Below are positions 34,473-43,403 of a DNA stretch of 64,000 bases, in pieces. Numbering within the stretch: the stretch's first letter is position 1; each line of letters opens with the position of its first letter. The position numbers and the translations under genes are program-made. The notes below the pieces were generated by a model. The model had not been told where the DNA came from and made no database searches. It saw only the letters and a program-made list of their open reading frames with translations. Source of the stretch: Hungatella sp. (lineage in GTDB: Bacteria > Bacillota > Clostridia > Lachnospirales > Lachnospiraceae); the NCBI GenBank assembly GCA_022792815.1, contig JAAWBS010000033.1, positions 1 to 64,000 on the forward strand, in the 5' to 3' direction.

Positions 34473-35842
34473 CGGCAGGAGACATCGCAAAAGCATGCGG
34501 CGGGCATCTTCTCGCAGGAGATCCACAGACGCCTGTAGAGCACATCAGTCTGAATTCCAATGAGATGAAGGGGAACGATTTGTTCGTTCCCCTTATTGGG
34601 GAACGGGTGGATGCCCATCGGTTCATCGCCCAGGCCATGGAGAACGGGGCCGCGGCGGCTCTTACAAGCGAGCACTCCCGGGCGCCGGAGGGCGCCGTGG
34701 GAGTCTGGATCCAGGTGGAGGACACGAAGGCGGCTCTTCAGGCCCTGGGAACTTTCTGCCGCAGCCGCCTGCCCCTGCCTGTCATCGGAGTCACGGGCAG
34801 TGTGGGAAAAACCACCACCAGGGAGATGATCGCCGCGGCTCTGTCGGCCGGGAGGCGGGTGTTTAAGACACCGGGCAACTATAACAGCCAGGTGGGAGTT
34901 CCGGTTACCGTCTCCGAGATCAGCAGTTCCGACGAGATCGCGGTGGTGGAGCTGGGGATGAGCGAGCCGGGGGAGATGACCGTCATCGCCAGGATCGCCT
35001 GTCCGGACATGGCGGTGATTACCAACATCGGTGTGGCCCACATCGGCCAGCTGGGCAGTCGGGAGAACATCTATCGGGAGAAGATGGCTGTCCTGGACGG
35101 GCTGAGAGAGGGGGGAATCCTGGTTCTCAACGGGGATGACCCGTGGCTGAAAGAGAGCCGGGCAAAGGACGGCTGCCGGACCGTATATTACGGGCTGGGA
35201 GAACACTGTGAGTACCGGGCAGAGCAGGTCCGTATATCGGAAGGATATCCCTCCTTCACGGCGGTGTGCAGAGGGGTGAGGGTTCCTGTCACATTAAGGG
35301 TCATGGGCCTCCACCAGGTGGGCAATGCCCTGGCGGCTCTGGCGGCGGCGGACCTAAACGGTGTCTCCCTGACAGCGGCGGCCAAAGCCCTGGAGTCCTA
35401 TGTGGGATATCAGGGGAGGCAGCAGCAGTTTGAGAGCGGAGGGATCCTGTTTATCGACGATACCTACAACGCCAGTCCCGCCTCCATGACAGCAGCCATG
35501 GATCTGCTGTCCTCCCTGGACAGAGGGGGACGCCGGATCGCGGTGCTGGCGGATATGAAGGAACTGGGAGAGGAGGAGGTCCGGTTCCACAGGGAAGTGG
35601 GAACCCATGTGGGAAAAAGCCGGATTGACCTTCTTCTGACCTATGGGAACCTGGCAGAGGAGCTGGCAAAAGCGGCTCTGGAGGAGAGACCGGGACTGGC
35701 GGCTCTGCATTTTCGGGAGAGGCAGGCCCTGGAGAAGTATCTGACCGACCATTTGGAATCCGGAGATGCCGTTCTTCTCAAGGGCTCCAACAGCATGAAG
35801 TTAGGAGAAGTGGCACAGCATGTATGCCGATATTATCATTGA
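34460..35842 (+). CDS. murF: UDP-N-acetylmuramoyl-tripeptide--D-alanyl-D-alanine ligase
   Basis: A 460-residue Mur ligase adding D-Ala-D-Ala to the UDP-tripeptide. The ATP loop GVTGSVGKTTTREMI, the central NYNSQVGVPVTV block and the C-terminal DDTYNASPASMTAAM are typical. It overlaps murE by 13 nt and priA by 23 nt, so the three genes are one transcript. Confidence 0.94.
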   Translation: MEHMTAGDIAKACGGHLLAGDPQTPVEHISLNSNEMKGNDLFVPLIGERVDAHRFIAQAMENGAAAALTSEHSRAPEGAVGVWIQVEDTKAALQALGTFCRSRLPLPVIGVTGSVGKTTTREMIAAALSAGRRVFKTPGNYNSQVGVPVTVSEISSSDEIAVVELGMSEPGEMTVIARIACPDMAVITNIGVAHIGQLGSRENIYREKMAVLDGLREGGILVLNGDDPWLKESRAKDGCRTVYYGLGEHCEYRAEQVRISEGYPSFTAVCRGVRVPVTLRVMGLHQVGNALAALAAADLNGVSLTAAAKALESYVGYQGRQQQFESGGILFIDDTYNASPASMTAAMDLLSSLDRGGRRIAVLADMKELGEEEVRFHREVGTHVGKSRIDLLLTYGNLAEELAKAALEERPGLAALHFRERQALEKYLTDHLESGDAVLLKGSNSMKLGEVAQHVCRYYH

Positions 35843-38036
35843 TATCTCCCATGAGAAGGTGGATAGGACCTTTCAGTATCGGGTCCCGGAAAGCCTGGCA
35901 GACCGGATCCAGGTGGGGACTCAGGTGGAGATCCCATTCGGAGCGGGAAATCATGTGAGAAAAGGCTATGTGGTGGGGCTCGGAGAGAAGGCGGAGTTTG
36001 ACCCTGGACGGATCAAGGACATCGCGGGAATCGCGGCCCGGGGCGTGACGGCCCAGTCCCGGCTGATCTCCCTGGCATGGTGGATGAAGGAGCGGTACGG
36101 TTCCACCATGAATCAGGCTCTGAAGACCGTGCTTCCGGTCAAACAGAAGATCAGGCAGAAGGAGACCCGTCTGATCCGCAGACTGATAAGTGCAGATGAG
36201 GCAAAGGAGGCGGCCGCCGAGGCGGGCAGAAAGCACTTTTCGGCCAGACAGAGGCTTCTTCTTGCGCTTGCAGACACGGAGGAGATCCCCTGGCAGGTGG
36301 CCGCAAATCAGATGAATGTGACCCTATCCACCGTAAAGCCTATGGTGGAGAAGAAAATGATCGCTCTGGAGTCGGAGACCGTGCTTCGCAATCCGGAAAT
36401 AGGAGGAGAAAAACAGGGGGTCAGGGTTGCCCTCAACGGGCAGCAGACCCGGATCGTCTCCGACTTTGCAGACCGGTATGACAAAGGGGTTCGGGAGGTC
36501 TCCCTGGTTTACGGAATCACAGGCAGCGGAAAGACGGAAGTGTATATGGAGATCATCGATCATGTCCTGAAAAGGGGCAGGCAGGTGGTGGTGCTGATCC
36601 CGGAGATCGCCTTGACCTATCAGACCGTGATGCGCTTTTACAGACGATTTGGGGGCCAGGTGTCCATCATCAATTCCAGGATGTCTGCCGGGGAGAGATA
36701 CGACCAGTTTCAGAGGGCCGAAGACGGCCAGGTGCGGATCATGATCGGCCCCAGGTCCGCGCTGTTTACCCCATTTTCCGACCTGGGGCTGATCATTATG
36801 GACGAGGAGCATGAGACTGCCTACAAAAGCGAGACTTCTCCCAGATATCATGCCCGGGAGGTGGCGGTCCATCTGGCCTCCATGACCGGCGCCTCGGTGG
36901 TGCTGGGCTCAGCCACCCCGTCGCTGGAAGCATATACCAGAGCTCTTCGGGGGGAGTACCGGCTGTACACCCTGTCTGTGAGAGCCAGGCCGGAGAGCCG
37001 CATGGCGGCTGTGCAGGTGATTGATCTCAGGGAGGAGTTAAAGAGCGGCAACAAGTCCATCTTCAGCCGCAGGCTTCAGGAGGCGATGGTACAGAGACTG
37101 GAATCCGGGCAGCAGATCATGCTGTTTATGAACCGTCGGGGCTATGCAAGCTTTATGTCCTGCCGTTCCTGCGGGGAAGCCATCCGGTGCCCCCACTGTG
37201 ATGTGACCCTGACTCTCCATTTCGGACAGAAGCTGGTGTGCCATTACTGCGGCCATGAAAGCCCGGTGCCCCAGCGCTGTCCTTCCTGCACTTCTCCCTA
37301 TATCGCCGGTTTCGGCACGGGGACTCAGAAGATCGAGGAGCTGACCAGGAAGATGTTTCCCCGAGCCAGAGTCCTTCGGATGGACATGGATACCACATCG
37401 AAGAAAGGCGGCCATGAAGAGATCTTGTCCGCCTTTGCCCAGGGGCAGGCGGATATCCTCATCGGAACTCAGATGATTGTAAAGGGACATGATTTCCCCA
37501 ATGTGACCCTGGTCGGAGTCCTGGCGGCGGACCTGTCTCTGTACACCTCGGATTTTCGGTGCGGGGAGAGGACCTTTCAGCTTCTGACTCAGGCGGCGGG
37601 CCGGGCGGGGAGAGACGAACTTTCCGGGGAGGTGCTGATCCAGACCTATAATCCGGAGCACTACAGCATATCCTGTGCCGCCGGACAGGACTACGAGTCG
37701 TTCTACCGGCAGGAGATGGTATATCGGGAGGTTCTTCGCTATCCTCCGGTGTGTCAGCTTTTGGCGGTTTTTGCCTCGTCTGGCGTGGAAGAGGAGCTGA
37801 ACCGGGCGATGGAAGATTTAAAGACGTGGGTAACCGAATGGACAGGAGACGGAGAACTTCAGCTCATCGGCCCTGCCCAGGCCACGATTTACAAAGTTAA
37901 TGATATCTATAGAAAAATTTTATACTTGAAACACGAAAATTATGATATACTAATACAATTAAAAAACAATATGGAGAACCGATGCAGGCAGGCAGGATGG
38001 CATGGCCAGGTGGCAGTCCAGTATGATTTCGCATGA
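35820..38036 (+). CDS. priA: Primosomal protein N', replication restart helicase
   Basis: A 738-residue helicase that reloads DnaB at stalled forks. It has the N-terminal 3'BD, Walker A GITGSGKTEVYME, DEEH box (IIMDEEHETAYK), QRRG-like NRRGYASFMSCRSCGE and the zinc region with C-x2-C pairs (CRSCGEAIRCPHCD, CHYCGHESPVPQRCPSC). It starts inside murF. The last 40 codons are unusually AT-rich compared with the rest. Confidence 0.94.
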   Translation: MYADIIIDISHEKVDRTFQYRVPESLADRIQVGTQVEIPFGAGNHVRKGYVVGLGEKAEFDPGRIKDIAGIAARGVTAQSRLISLAWWMKERYGSTMNQALKTVLPVKQKIRQKETRLIRRLISADEAKEAAAEAGRKHFSARQRLLLALADTEEIPWQVAANQMNVTLSTVKPMVEKKMIALESETVLRNPEIGGEKQGVRVALNGQQTRIVSDFADRYDKGVREVSLVYGITGSGKTEVYMEIIDHVLKRGRQVVVLIPEIALTYQTVMRFYRRFGGQVSIINSRMSAGERYDQFQRAEDGQVRIMIGPRSALFTPFSDLGLIIMDEEHETAYKSETSPRYHAREVAVHLASMTGASVVLGSATPSLEAYTRALRGEYRLYTLSVRARPESRMAAVQVIDLREELKSGNKSIFSRRLQEAMVQRLESGQQIMLFMNRRGYASFMSCRSCGEAIRCPHCDVTLTLHFGQKLVCHYCGHESPVPQRCPSCTSPYIAGFGTGTQKIEELTRKMFPRARVLRMDMDTTSKKGGHEEILSAFAQGQADILIGTQMIVKGHDFPNVTLVGVLAADLSLYTSDFRCGERTFQLLTQAAGRAGRDELSGEVLIQTYNPEHYSISCAAGQDYESFYRQEMVYREVLRYPPVCQLLAVFASSGVEEELNRAMEDLKTWVTEWTGDGELQLIGPAQATIYKVNDIYRKILYLKHENYDILIQLKNNMENRCRQAGWHGQVAVQYDFA

Positions 38037-38088
38037 GAGGTTGAGGGTATAAGGTATCATCATAAACTAGGAGGATGGATAAAGGGAA

Positions 38089-38565
38089 ATGGCGCTGAGA
38101 AAAGTGAGGACGATCGGAGACGAGATATTATATAAGAAGTGCAAGCCGGTGAAAGAGATGACACCGAGACTGTCTCAGCTGGTAGATGACATGTTTGAGA
38201 CCATGTATGAGAACTGCGGTGTGGGGCTTGCGGCTCCTCAGGTGGGGATCTTAAAGCAGATCGTGGTCATCGATGTGGAGGACGGGGATCAGTATCTTCT
38301 GATCAACCCGGAGATTCTGGAGGAGGACGGGAGCCAGACCGGACAGGAAGGATGCTTAAGCGTCCCCGGTAAATCCGGCCAGGTCACCCGGCCCAACTGG
38401 GTCAAGGTGAAAGCTTTGGATGAGAACATGGAGGAGTATATCCTGGAGGCGGAGGGAATGCTGGCCAGAGCCATCTGCCATGAATGCGATCATCTGAAAG
38501 GGGAGCTGTATGTATCCCGGGTAGAGGGAGAACTGCAGGACGTGTCAGACTTGGAGGAAGATTGA
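38089..38565 (+). CDS. def: Peptide deformylase
   Basis: A 158-residue metalloenzyme removing the formyl group from nascent proteins. The three signature blocks are present: GVGLAAPQVG, EGCLSVPG (metal Cys) and HECDHLKGEL (HExxH). fmt follows one base later, giving the usual def-fmt pair that adds and removes formyl groups. Confidence 0.96.
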   Translation: MALRKVRTIGDEILYKKCKPVKEMTPRLSQLVDDMFETMYENCGVGLAAPQVGILKQIVVIDVEDGDQYLLINPEILEEDGSQTGQEGCLSVPGKSGQVTRPNWVKVKALDENMEEYILEAEGMLARAICHECDHLKGELYVSRVEGELQDVSDLEED

Positions 38566-38566
38566 G

Positions 38567-39517
38567 ATGAGAGTGATATTTATGGGAACCCCTGATTTCT
38601 CCGTACCCATACTGGAGGCCCTCGTGGAGGAAGGGCATCAGGTGGTCGGGGTGGTGACTCAGCCAGACAAGCCCAAGGGCAGAGGGAAGGCGATTCTCAT
38701 GACGCCGGTGAAGGAAAAGGCGCTGGAATATCAGCTTCCGGTCTACCAGCCAAAGAAGGTGAGAGACCCGGAGTTTGTCCGGGTATTAAAGGAGCAGAAG
38801 GCGGATATTATGGTAGTGGCTGCCTTTGGACAGATTCTCTCGAAAGAGGTGCTGGAGATTCCCCCCATGGGCTGTGTCAATGTCCACGCATCCCTCCTTC
38901 CCAAATACCGCGGGTCCGCGCCCATCCAGTGGGCGGTGATCAACGGGGAGAAGGAGACCGGGGTCACCACTATGATGATGGACGAGGGCATCGACACCGG
39001 TGATATGCTGGAGAAAGAGGTGGTTTTTCTGGACGCAGACGAGACAGGCGACAGTCTTCACCGGAAGCTGAGCCAGGCAGGCTCCCGTCTCATCATCTCC
39101 ACCTTAAAAAAGCTGGAGGAGAAAACCCTGGTTCCCACGCCTCAGCCGGAGGAGGGTTCCAGCTATGTAAAGATGCTTAAAAAAGAGATGGGAGACTTGG
39201 ATTGGACCATGGAGGCCCAGGCTCTGGAACGGCTGGTGAGAGGGCTTAACTCCTGGCCGGGGACCTATACCAGGTGGAAGGGAAAGACGCTGAAGATCTG
39301 GAAGGCGGCAGTGGTGGACCGGGAATATGAGGGAGTCTGCGGCCAGGTGGTCCACACGGATCAGAGTACGATCCTGGTGAAGACGGGGAAAGGAGCCCTG
39401 GCCCTGCTGGAGCTGCAGCCGGAGGGGAAAAAGCGGATGGATACCGCCGCGTTTCTCCGGGGCTATCCTGTGGAGGAAGGAACGGTGTTCGCGATGAGAG
39501 TCCCCGACGGCGGCTGA
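38567..39517 (+). CDS. fmt: Methionyl-tRNA formyltransferase
   Basis: A 316-residue enzyme transferring formyl from 10-formyl-THF to Met-tRNAi. The N-terminal domain has FMGTPDFSVPILEAL and the catalytic NVHASLLPKYRGSAPIQWA (Asn and His of the formyltransferase fold) plus DTGDML; the C-terminal OB-like domain binds tRNA. Paired with def, and supplied by fhs upstream. Confidence 0.95.
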   Translation: MRVIFMGTPDFSVPILEALVEEGHQVVGVVTQPDKPKGRGKAILMTPVKEKALEYQLPVYQPKKVRDPEFVRVLKEQKADIMVVAAFGQILSKEVLEIPPMGCVNVHASLLPKYRGSAPIQWAVINGEKETGVTTMMMDEGIDTGDMLEKEVVFLDADETGDSLHRKLSQAGSRLIISTLKKLEEKTLVPTPQPEEGSSYVKMLKKEMGDLDWTMEAQALERLVRGLNSWPGTYTRWKGKTLKIWKAAVVDREYEGVCGQVVHTDQSTILVKTGKGALALLELQPEGKKRMDTAAFLRGYPVEEGTVFAMRVPDGG

Positions 39518-39561
39518 TACATGTCAAATGCCACATGAAGGTTTGGAAAGGAGTTGGTTTT

Positions 39562-40278
39562 ATGTTTGGCGGTTACTATGGATTTGGATTTTATGACCCT
39601 ACGATGATTCTGCTGATTATCGGCACCGTGCTGTCTCTTCTGGCCTCGTCCAGGGTCAACAGCACATTTGCAAGGTATTCCAGGGTGAGGAGCACCACGG
39701 GGATGACCGGAGAGGAGGCGGCCAGAAGGCTTCTGAATTCTCAGGGCATCTACGACGTGTCCGTGCGGCCGGTGCAGGGCAGTCTGACAGACCACTATGA
39801 TCCCAGAACCAGGACCGTGAATCTGTCGGAGGACGTGTACCGTTCCGCCTCGGTGGCGGCCATCGGTGTGGCGGCCCATGAGTGCGGCCATGCCATCCAG
39901 GATAACCGGGGCTATGTGCCGCTGAGACTGAGAGCCGCTTTCGTTCCTGTGGCGAATTTCGGAAGCAAGCTGTCCTGGCCGCTGATCATGCTGGGATTTT
40001 TGATGGGAGGCAACAATACTCTGATTCAGATCGGAATCTGGATGTTTCTGGCAGTGGTGCTGTTTCAGCTGATCACGCTGCCGGTGGAACTGAACGCCTC
40101 CAGCCGGGCCATAAAGCTTGTGGATCAGCTGGGCATCTTAAGCGGACAGGAGGTGGGCCAGACCAGAAGCGTTTTGGGAGCGGCAGCCCTCACCTATGTG
40201 GCGGCGGCAGCGGCTTCGATTCTGCAGCTGGCAAGGCTGATGCTGCTGTTTGGAGGAAACAGGAGAAGCAATGACTAA
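39562..40278 (+). CDS. Membrane zinc metallopeptidase, YugP-like (PF04298)
   Basis: From the ATG after GGAAAGGAGTTGGTTTT the product has 238 residues. It has the zinc motif HECGHAIQD (HExxH-type) between hydrophobic segments and ELNASSRAIK after it, which is the third-ligand region of this family. Family members are integral membrane proteins of unknown substrate; the location between fmt and rsmB is conserved in Clostridia. Confidence 0.88.
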   Translation: MFGGYYGFGFYDPTMILLIIGTVLSLLASSRVNSTFARYSRVRSTTGMTGEEAARRLLNSQGIYDVSVRPVQGSLTDHYDPRTRTVNLSEDVYRSASVAAIGVAAHECGHAIQDNRGYVPLRLRAAFVPVANFGSKLSWPLIMLGFLMGGNNTLIQIGIWMFLAVVLFQLITLPVELNASSRAIKLVDQLGILSGQEVGQTRSVLGAAALTYVAAAAASILQLARLMLLFGGNRRSND

Positions 40279-41614
40279 GGAGAAAGAGGGAACCAGGGTC
40301 AATGCCAGGGAACTGACACTGGATATTCTCATGGAGATCCTGGAGCGGGGGGCTTTAAGTCATGTGGTGCTGAGACAGGCTCTGGACAAATACCAGTACC
40401 TGGATAAACAGGACCGCGCCCTGATCACCAGGCTGACAGACGGAACCCTGGAATATCTGATTCAGATCGATTATATCCTGGGACAGTACTCCCGGACTCC
40501 GGTTTCGGGTATGAAGCCTCTGATTCGGACTTTGCTTCGGATGTCCGTGTATCAGATCCTGTACATGGACCGGATTCCCGACAGCGCCGTCTGCAACGAG
40601 GCGGTGAAGTTGGCTCAGAAGCGGCATTTTCACGGGCTGAAGGGGTTTGTCAACGGCGTGCTGAGAACCGTCGCCAGAGAGAAAGGAAATCTGGAATTTC
40701 CGGATGAGAGCATCCGCTATGGGATGCCAAGATGGATCCTGGAGCTGTGGAGGGAGACCTATCCGGAGGAGACCGTGAGGGCTATGATGTCCTCGTTCTT
40801 AGAGAAGAGTCCGTTCACGGTCCGGCTCAGTGTGAACCGGGCCGGCAGGGCGCAGATTCTGGAGAGCCTGGCCAGGCAGGGAGTGACCGTGAAGGACAGC
40901 GGATACACGGATGATGTGGTGTTTCTGGAGGGCATCGATTATCTGGAAAAGCTGGAGGCGTTTTGCGAGGGCTGGATCCATGTTCAGGACTTGGGCGCAG
41001 CCATGATTGCCGCGGCTGCAGCCCCGCAGAAGGGGGATTACTGCATCGATGTCTGCGGTGCTCCCGGAGGAAAGAGCCTGCATGTGGCGGATCTTCTGGA
41101 CGGAACCGGGTTTGTGGAGGTGCGGGATCTGAGTCCGGCCAAGGTGGCCCTGATTCAGGAGAACATCGACAGATCCGGATATGCCAACATAAAGGCAGTG
41201 GAGTGGGACGCACTGGTCTTCAGCCCGGAGTCGGCAGAGAAGGCGGACCTTCTGATCGCGGATCTGCCATGTTCCGGCCTCGGCATCCTGGGGAGGAAAC
41301 CGGATATCAAGTACCGCATGACCCCCGAGGCGGTGGAGGAGTTAGTCAGGCTTCAGAGACGGATGCTCTCCGTGGTATGGCAGTATGTAAAGCCGGGCGG
41401 GACTCTGGTGTACAGCACCTGTACCGTGGATAAAAAGGAAAATGAAGAGAATGCCGCCTGGTTTGTCGAAAATTACCCGTTTCGGGCGGTGAATATAGAG
41501 GGAAGGTTAGGAGAAATGCTCCAGTCAGATACCATGAAGCAGGGATATCTCCAGCTTCTTCCAGGGACTTATCCGGGAGACGGCTTCTTTCTGGCAGTGT
41601 TTGAGAGGATATGA
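40271..41614 (+). CDS. rsmB: 16S rRNA m5C967 methyltransferase
   Basis: A 447-residue enzyme. The N-terminal NusB-like domain (LTLDILMEILERGALSHVVL) is joined to a SAM methyltransferase domain with DVCGAPGGKSLHVADLLDG, LIADLPCSGLGILGRKPDIK (motif IV Cys) and VYSTCTVDKKENEENAAWF (motif VI catalytic Cys). It overlaps the preceding gene by 8 nt; the ATG at 40271 has GGAGAAGC ahead of it. Confidence 0.93.
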   Translation: MTKEKEGTRVNARELTLDILMEILERGALSHVVLRQALDKYQYLDKQDRALITRLTDGTLEYLIQIDYILGQYSRTPVSGMKPLIRTLLRMSVYQILYMDRIPDSAVCNEAVKLAQKRHFHGLKGFVNGVLRTVAREKGNLEFPDESIRYGMPRWILELWRETYPEETVRAMMSSFLEKSPFTVRLSVNRAGRAQILESLARQGVTVKDSGYTDDVVFLEGIDYLEKLEAFCEGWIHVQDLGAAMIAAAAAPQKGDYCIDVCGAPGGKSLHVADLLDGTGFVEVRDLSPAKVALIQENIDRSGYANIKAVEWDALVFSPESAEKADLLIADLPCSGLGILGRKPDIKYRMTPEAVEELVRLQRRMLSVVWQYVKPGGTLVYSTCTVDKKENEENAAWFVENYPFRAVNIEGRLGEMLQSDTMKQGYLQLLPGTYPGDGFFLAVFERI

Positions 41615-42675
41615 TGACAGAGAAGACAGAGATCAAATCCATGACATTGGAGGAGTTGGAACGGTTTTTTGAAGAACGGGGAGAGAAGCGGTTTCGGGCC
41701 GGGCAGACTTATCAGTGGATCCATGAGAAGCTGGCGGATTCATTTGATGATATGACAAACCTGTCCAGGGAACTGCGTCAGAAGCTTAAGGAGGACTGCA
41801 GCCTTCTGACTTTGTACATCGCAGATAAAAAAATATCGAAAATTGACGGCACCAGGAAGTATCTGTTTCGGCTTCCAGATGGTCATGTGATCGAGAGTGT
41901 GCTGATGAAATATAGACATGGCAACTCGGTCTGCATCTCCTCCCAGGTGGGATGTCGTATGGGGTGCCGTTTTTGTGCTTCCACGCTGGATGGACTGGAG
42001 AGAAATCTGCGTCCGTCGGAGATGCTGGATCAGGTTTATCGGATCCAGAAAGACTTGGGAGAGAGGATTTCTCATGTGGTGGTCATGGGGGCAGGAGAGC
42101 CTCTTGACAACTATGACAATCTGGTGCGGTTTATCCGCCTGCTGAGCCATGAGAGGGGACTTTCCATCAGCCAGAGAAATGTGACCGTGTCCACCTGCGG
42201 CATCGTCCCCGGCATCGAGAAGTTGTCCGAGGAGGGACTTTCTGTCACCCTGGCTCTGTCACTCCACGCTCCCAGTGATGAGGTGAGAAAGACTCTGATG
42301 CCGGTGGCCAACCGGTATGCATTGAAGGATGTGCTGAGGGCCTGTGATACTTATTTTCAAAAGACCGGAAGACGTCTGACTTTTGAGTACAGTCTGGTAA
42401 AGGGAGTCAACGACAATCTGACAGAAGCCAAAGCCCTGACAAATCTGCTTAAAGGGAAAGGGGCTCATGTGAATCTGATCCCGGTAAACCCTATTCGGGA
42501 GCGGGATTATGTCCAGTCAGATGATCGGGATATCAGGGCTTTTGTCCGTTATCTGGAGGAACACGGGATCAATGGGACGGTGAGGCGCGAGATGGGCCGG
42601 GATATTGGAGGAGCCTGCGGCCAGTTGAGAAAAAGCTTTATGGAGGAGAGAGAAGGATGGAAGCATACGCACTGA
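41611..42675 (+). CDS. rlmN: 23S rRNA/tRNA A2503/A37 C2-methyltransferase
   Basis: A 354-residue radical SAM enzyme methylating A2503 of 23S rRNA. The iron-sulfur triad CRMGCRFCAS (C-x3-C-x2-C) lies near residue 118; GAGEPLDNYDN and the late Cys in GGACGQL (the methyl-carrier region) are present. It overlaps rsmB by 4 nt; a second ATG directly follows the first. The PP2C gene overlaps its end by 19 nt. Confidence 0.94.
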   Translation: MMTEKTEIKSMTLEELERFFEERGEKRFRAGQTYQWIHEKLADSFDDMTNLSRELRQKLKEDCSLLTLYIADKKISKIDGTRKYLFRLPDGHVIESVLMKYRHGNSVCISSQVGCRMGCRFCASTLDGLERNLRPSEMLDQVYRIQKDLGERISHVVVMGAGEPLDNYDNLVRFIRLLSHERGLSISQRNVTVSTCGIVPGIEKLSEEGLSVTLALSLHAPSDEVRKTLMPVANRYALKDVLRACDTYFQKTGRRLTFEYSLVKGVNDNLTEAKALTNLLKGKGAHVNLIPVNPIRERDYVQSDDRDIRAFVRYLEEHGINGTVRREMGRDIGGACGQLRKSFMEEREGWKHTH

Positions 42676-43403
42676 CGGATACAGGGCAGGTCAGAGAATG
42701 CAATCAGGATTACATCCATGTGTCTTCAGACCCGGTGGGAGGCTTGGAGAATCTGCTTTTGGTGGCTGACGGCATGGGGGGACACAATGCCGGGGACTAT
42801 GCATCCCGATTTACGGTGGAAGAACTGACGGACTACGTGAAGCTGCACCGAGGCGGTTCTCCTGTGGAGCTTCTGAGGGACGGGATCGAGAGAGTAAACC
42901 GCAGACTGTATGAGAAATCCGTAGAATATGCCGCTCTCTCGGGGATGGGAACCACTCTGGTAGCCGCCACCACACGGAACAACACCTTGTATGTGGCCAA
43001 CATAGGAGACAGCAGGCTGTATTTGTTCCGGGACGGATGCCTGCGGCAGATCACAAGAGACCACTCCTATGTGGAGGAACTGGTCGCCAGGGGGGCGATC
43101 AAGAGGGACAGCGAGGATTACAGGCAGAAAAAAAACATCATCACCAGGGCATTGGGGGTCATGAGACAGGTGCAGGCGGATTTTTTTGAGGAACCTCTGT
43201 TTGCAGGGGACTTGATCCTCATGTGTTCCGACGGACTCAGCAATATGATGGAAGAGGAAGAGATGGCAGCCATCCTTGGGGACGGCACGGCTTTGACATA
43301 CAAGGCAGAGAAATTGGCGGGCCGGGCCAATGAACGAGGAGGGTATGACAATATTTCCGTGGTGGTGGCCGACCCACAGATAAGAGAGGTGAAGCCATGC
43401 TGA
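42657..43403 (+). CDS. prpC: PP2C-type serine/threonine protein phosphatase
   Basis: A 248-residue metal-dependent phosphatase. Motifs RECNQDYIHV, VADGMGGHNAGDYAS (metal Asp), GMGTTLVAA, ANIGDSRLYLF and MCSDGLSNMM and GGYDNISVVV cover the PP2C fold. It removes phosphates placed by the PASTA kinase encoded next (7-nt overlap). Confidence 0.94.
   Translation: MEAYALTDTGQVRECNQDYIHVSSDPVGGLENLLLVADGMGGHNAGDYASRFTVEELTDYVKLHRGGSPVELLRDGIERVNRRLYEKSVEYAALSGMGTTLVAATTRNNTLYVANIGDSRLYLFRDGCLRQITRDHSYVEELVARGAIKRDSEDYRQKKNIITRALGVMRQVQADFFEEPLFAGDLILMCSDGLSNMMEEEEMAAILGDGTALTYKAEKLAGRANERGGYDNISVVVADPQIREVKPC

Noticed and set aside
37918-37955. Promoter inside the 3' end of priA for def-fmt (TTGAAA...TATACT)
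   Set aside because: The spacing is only 14 nt; the region is AT-rich coding sequence and the genes look co-transcribed.
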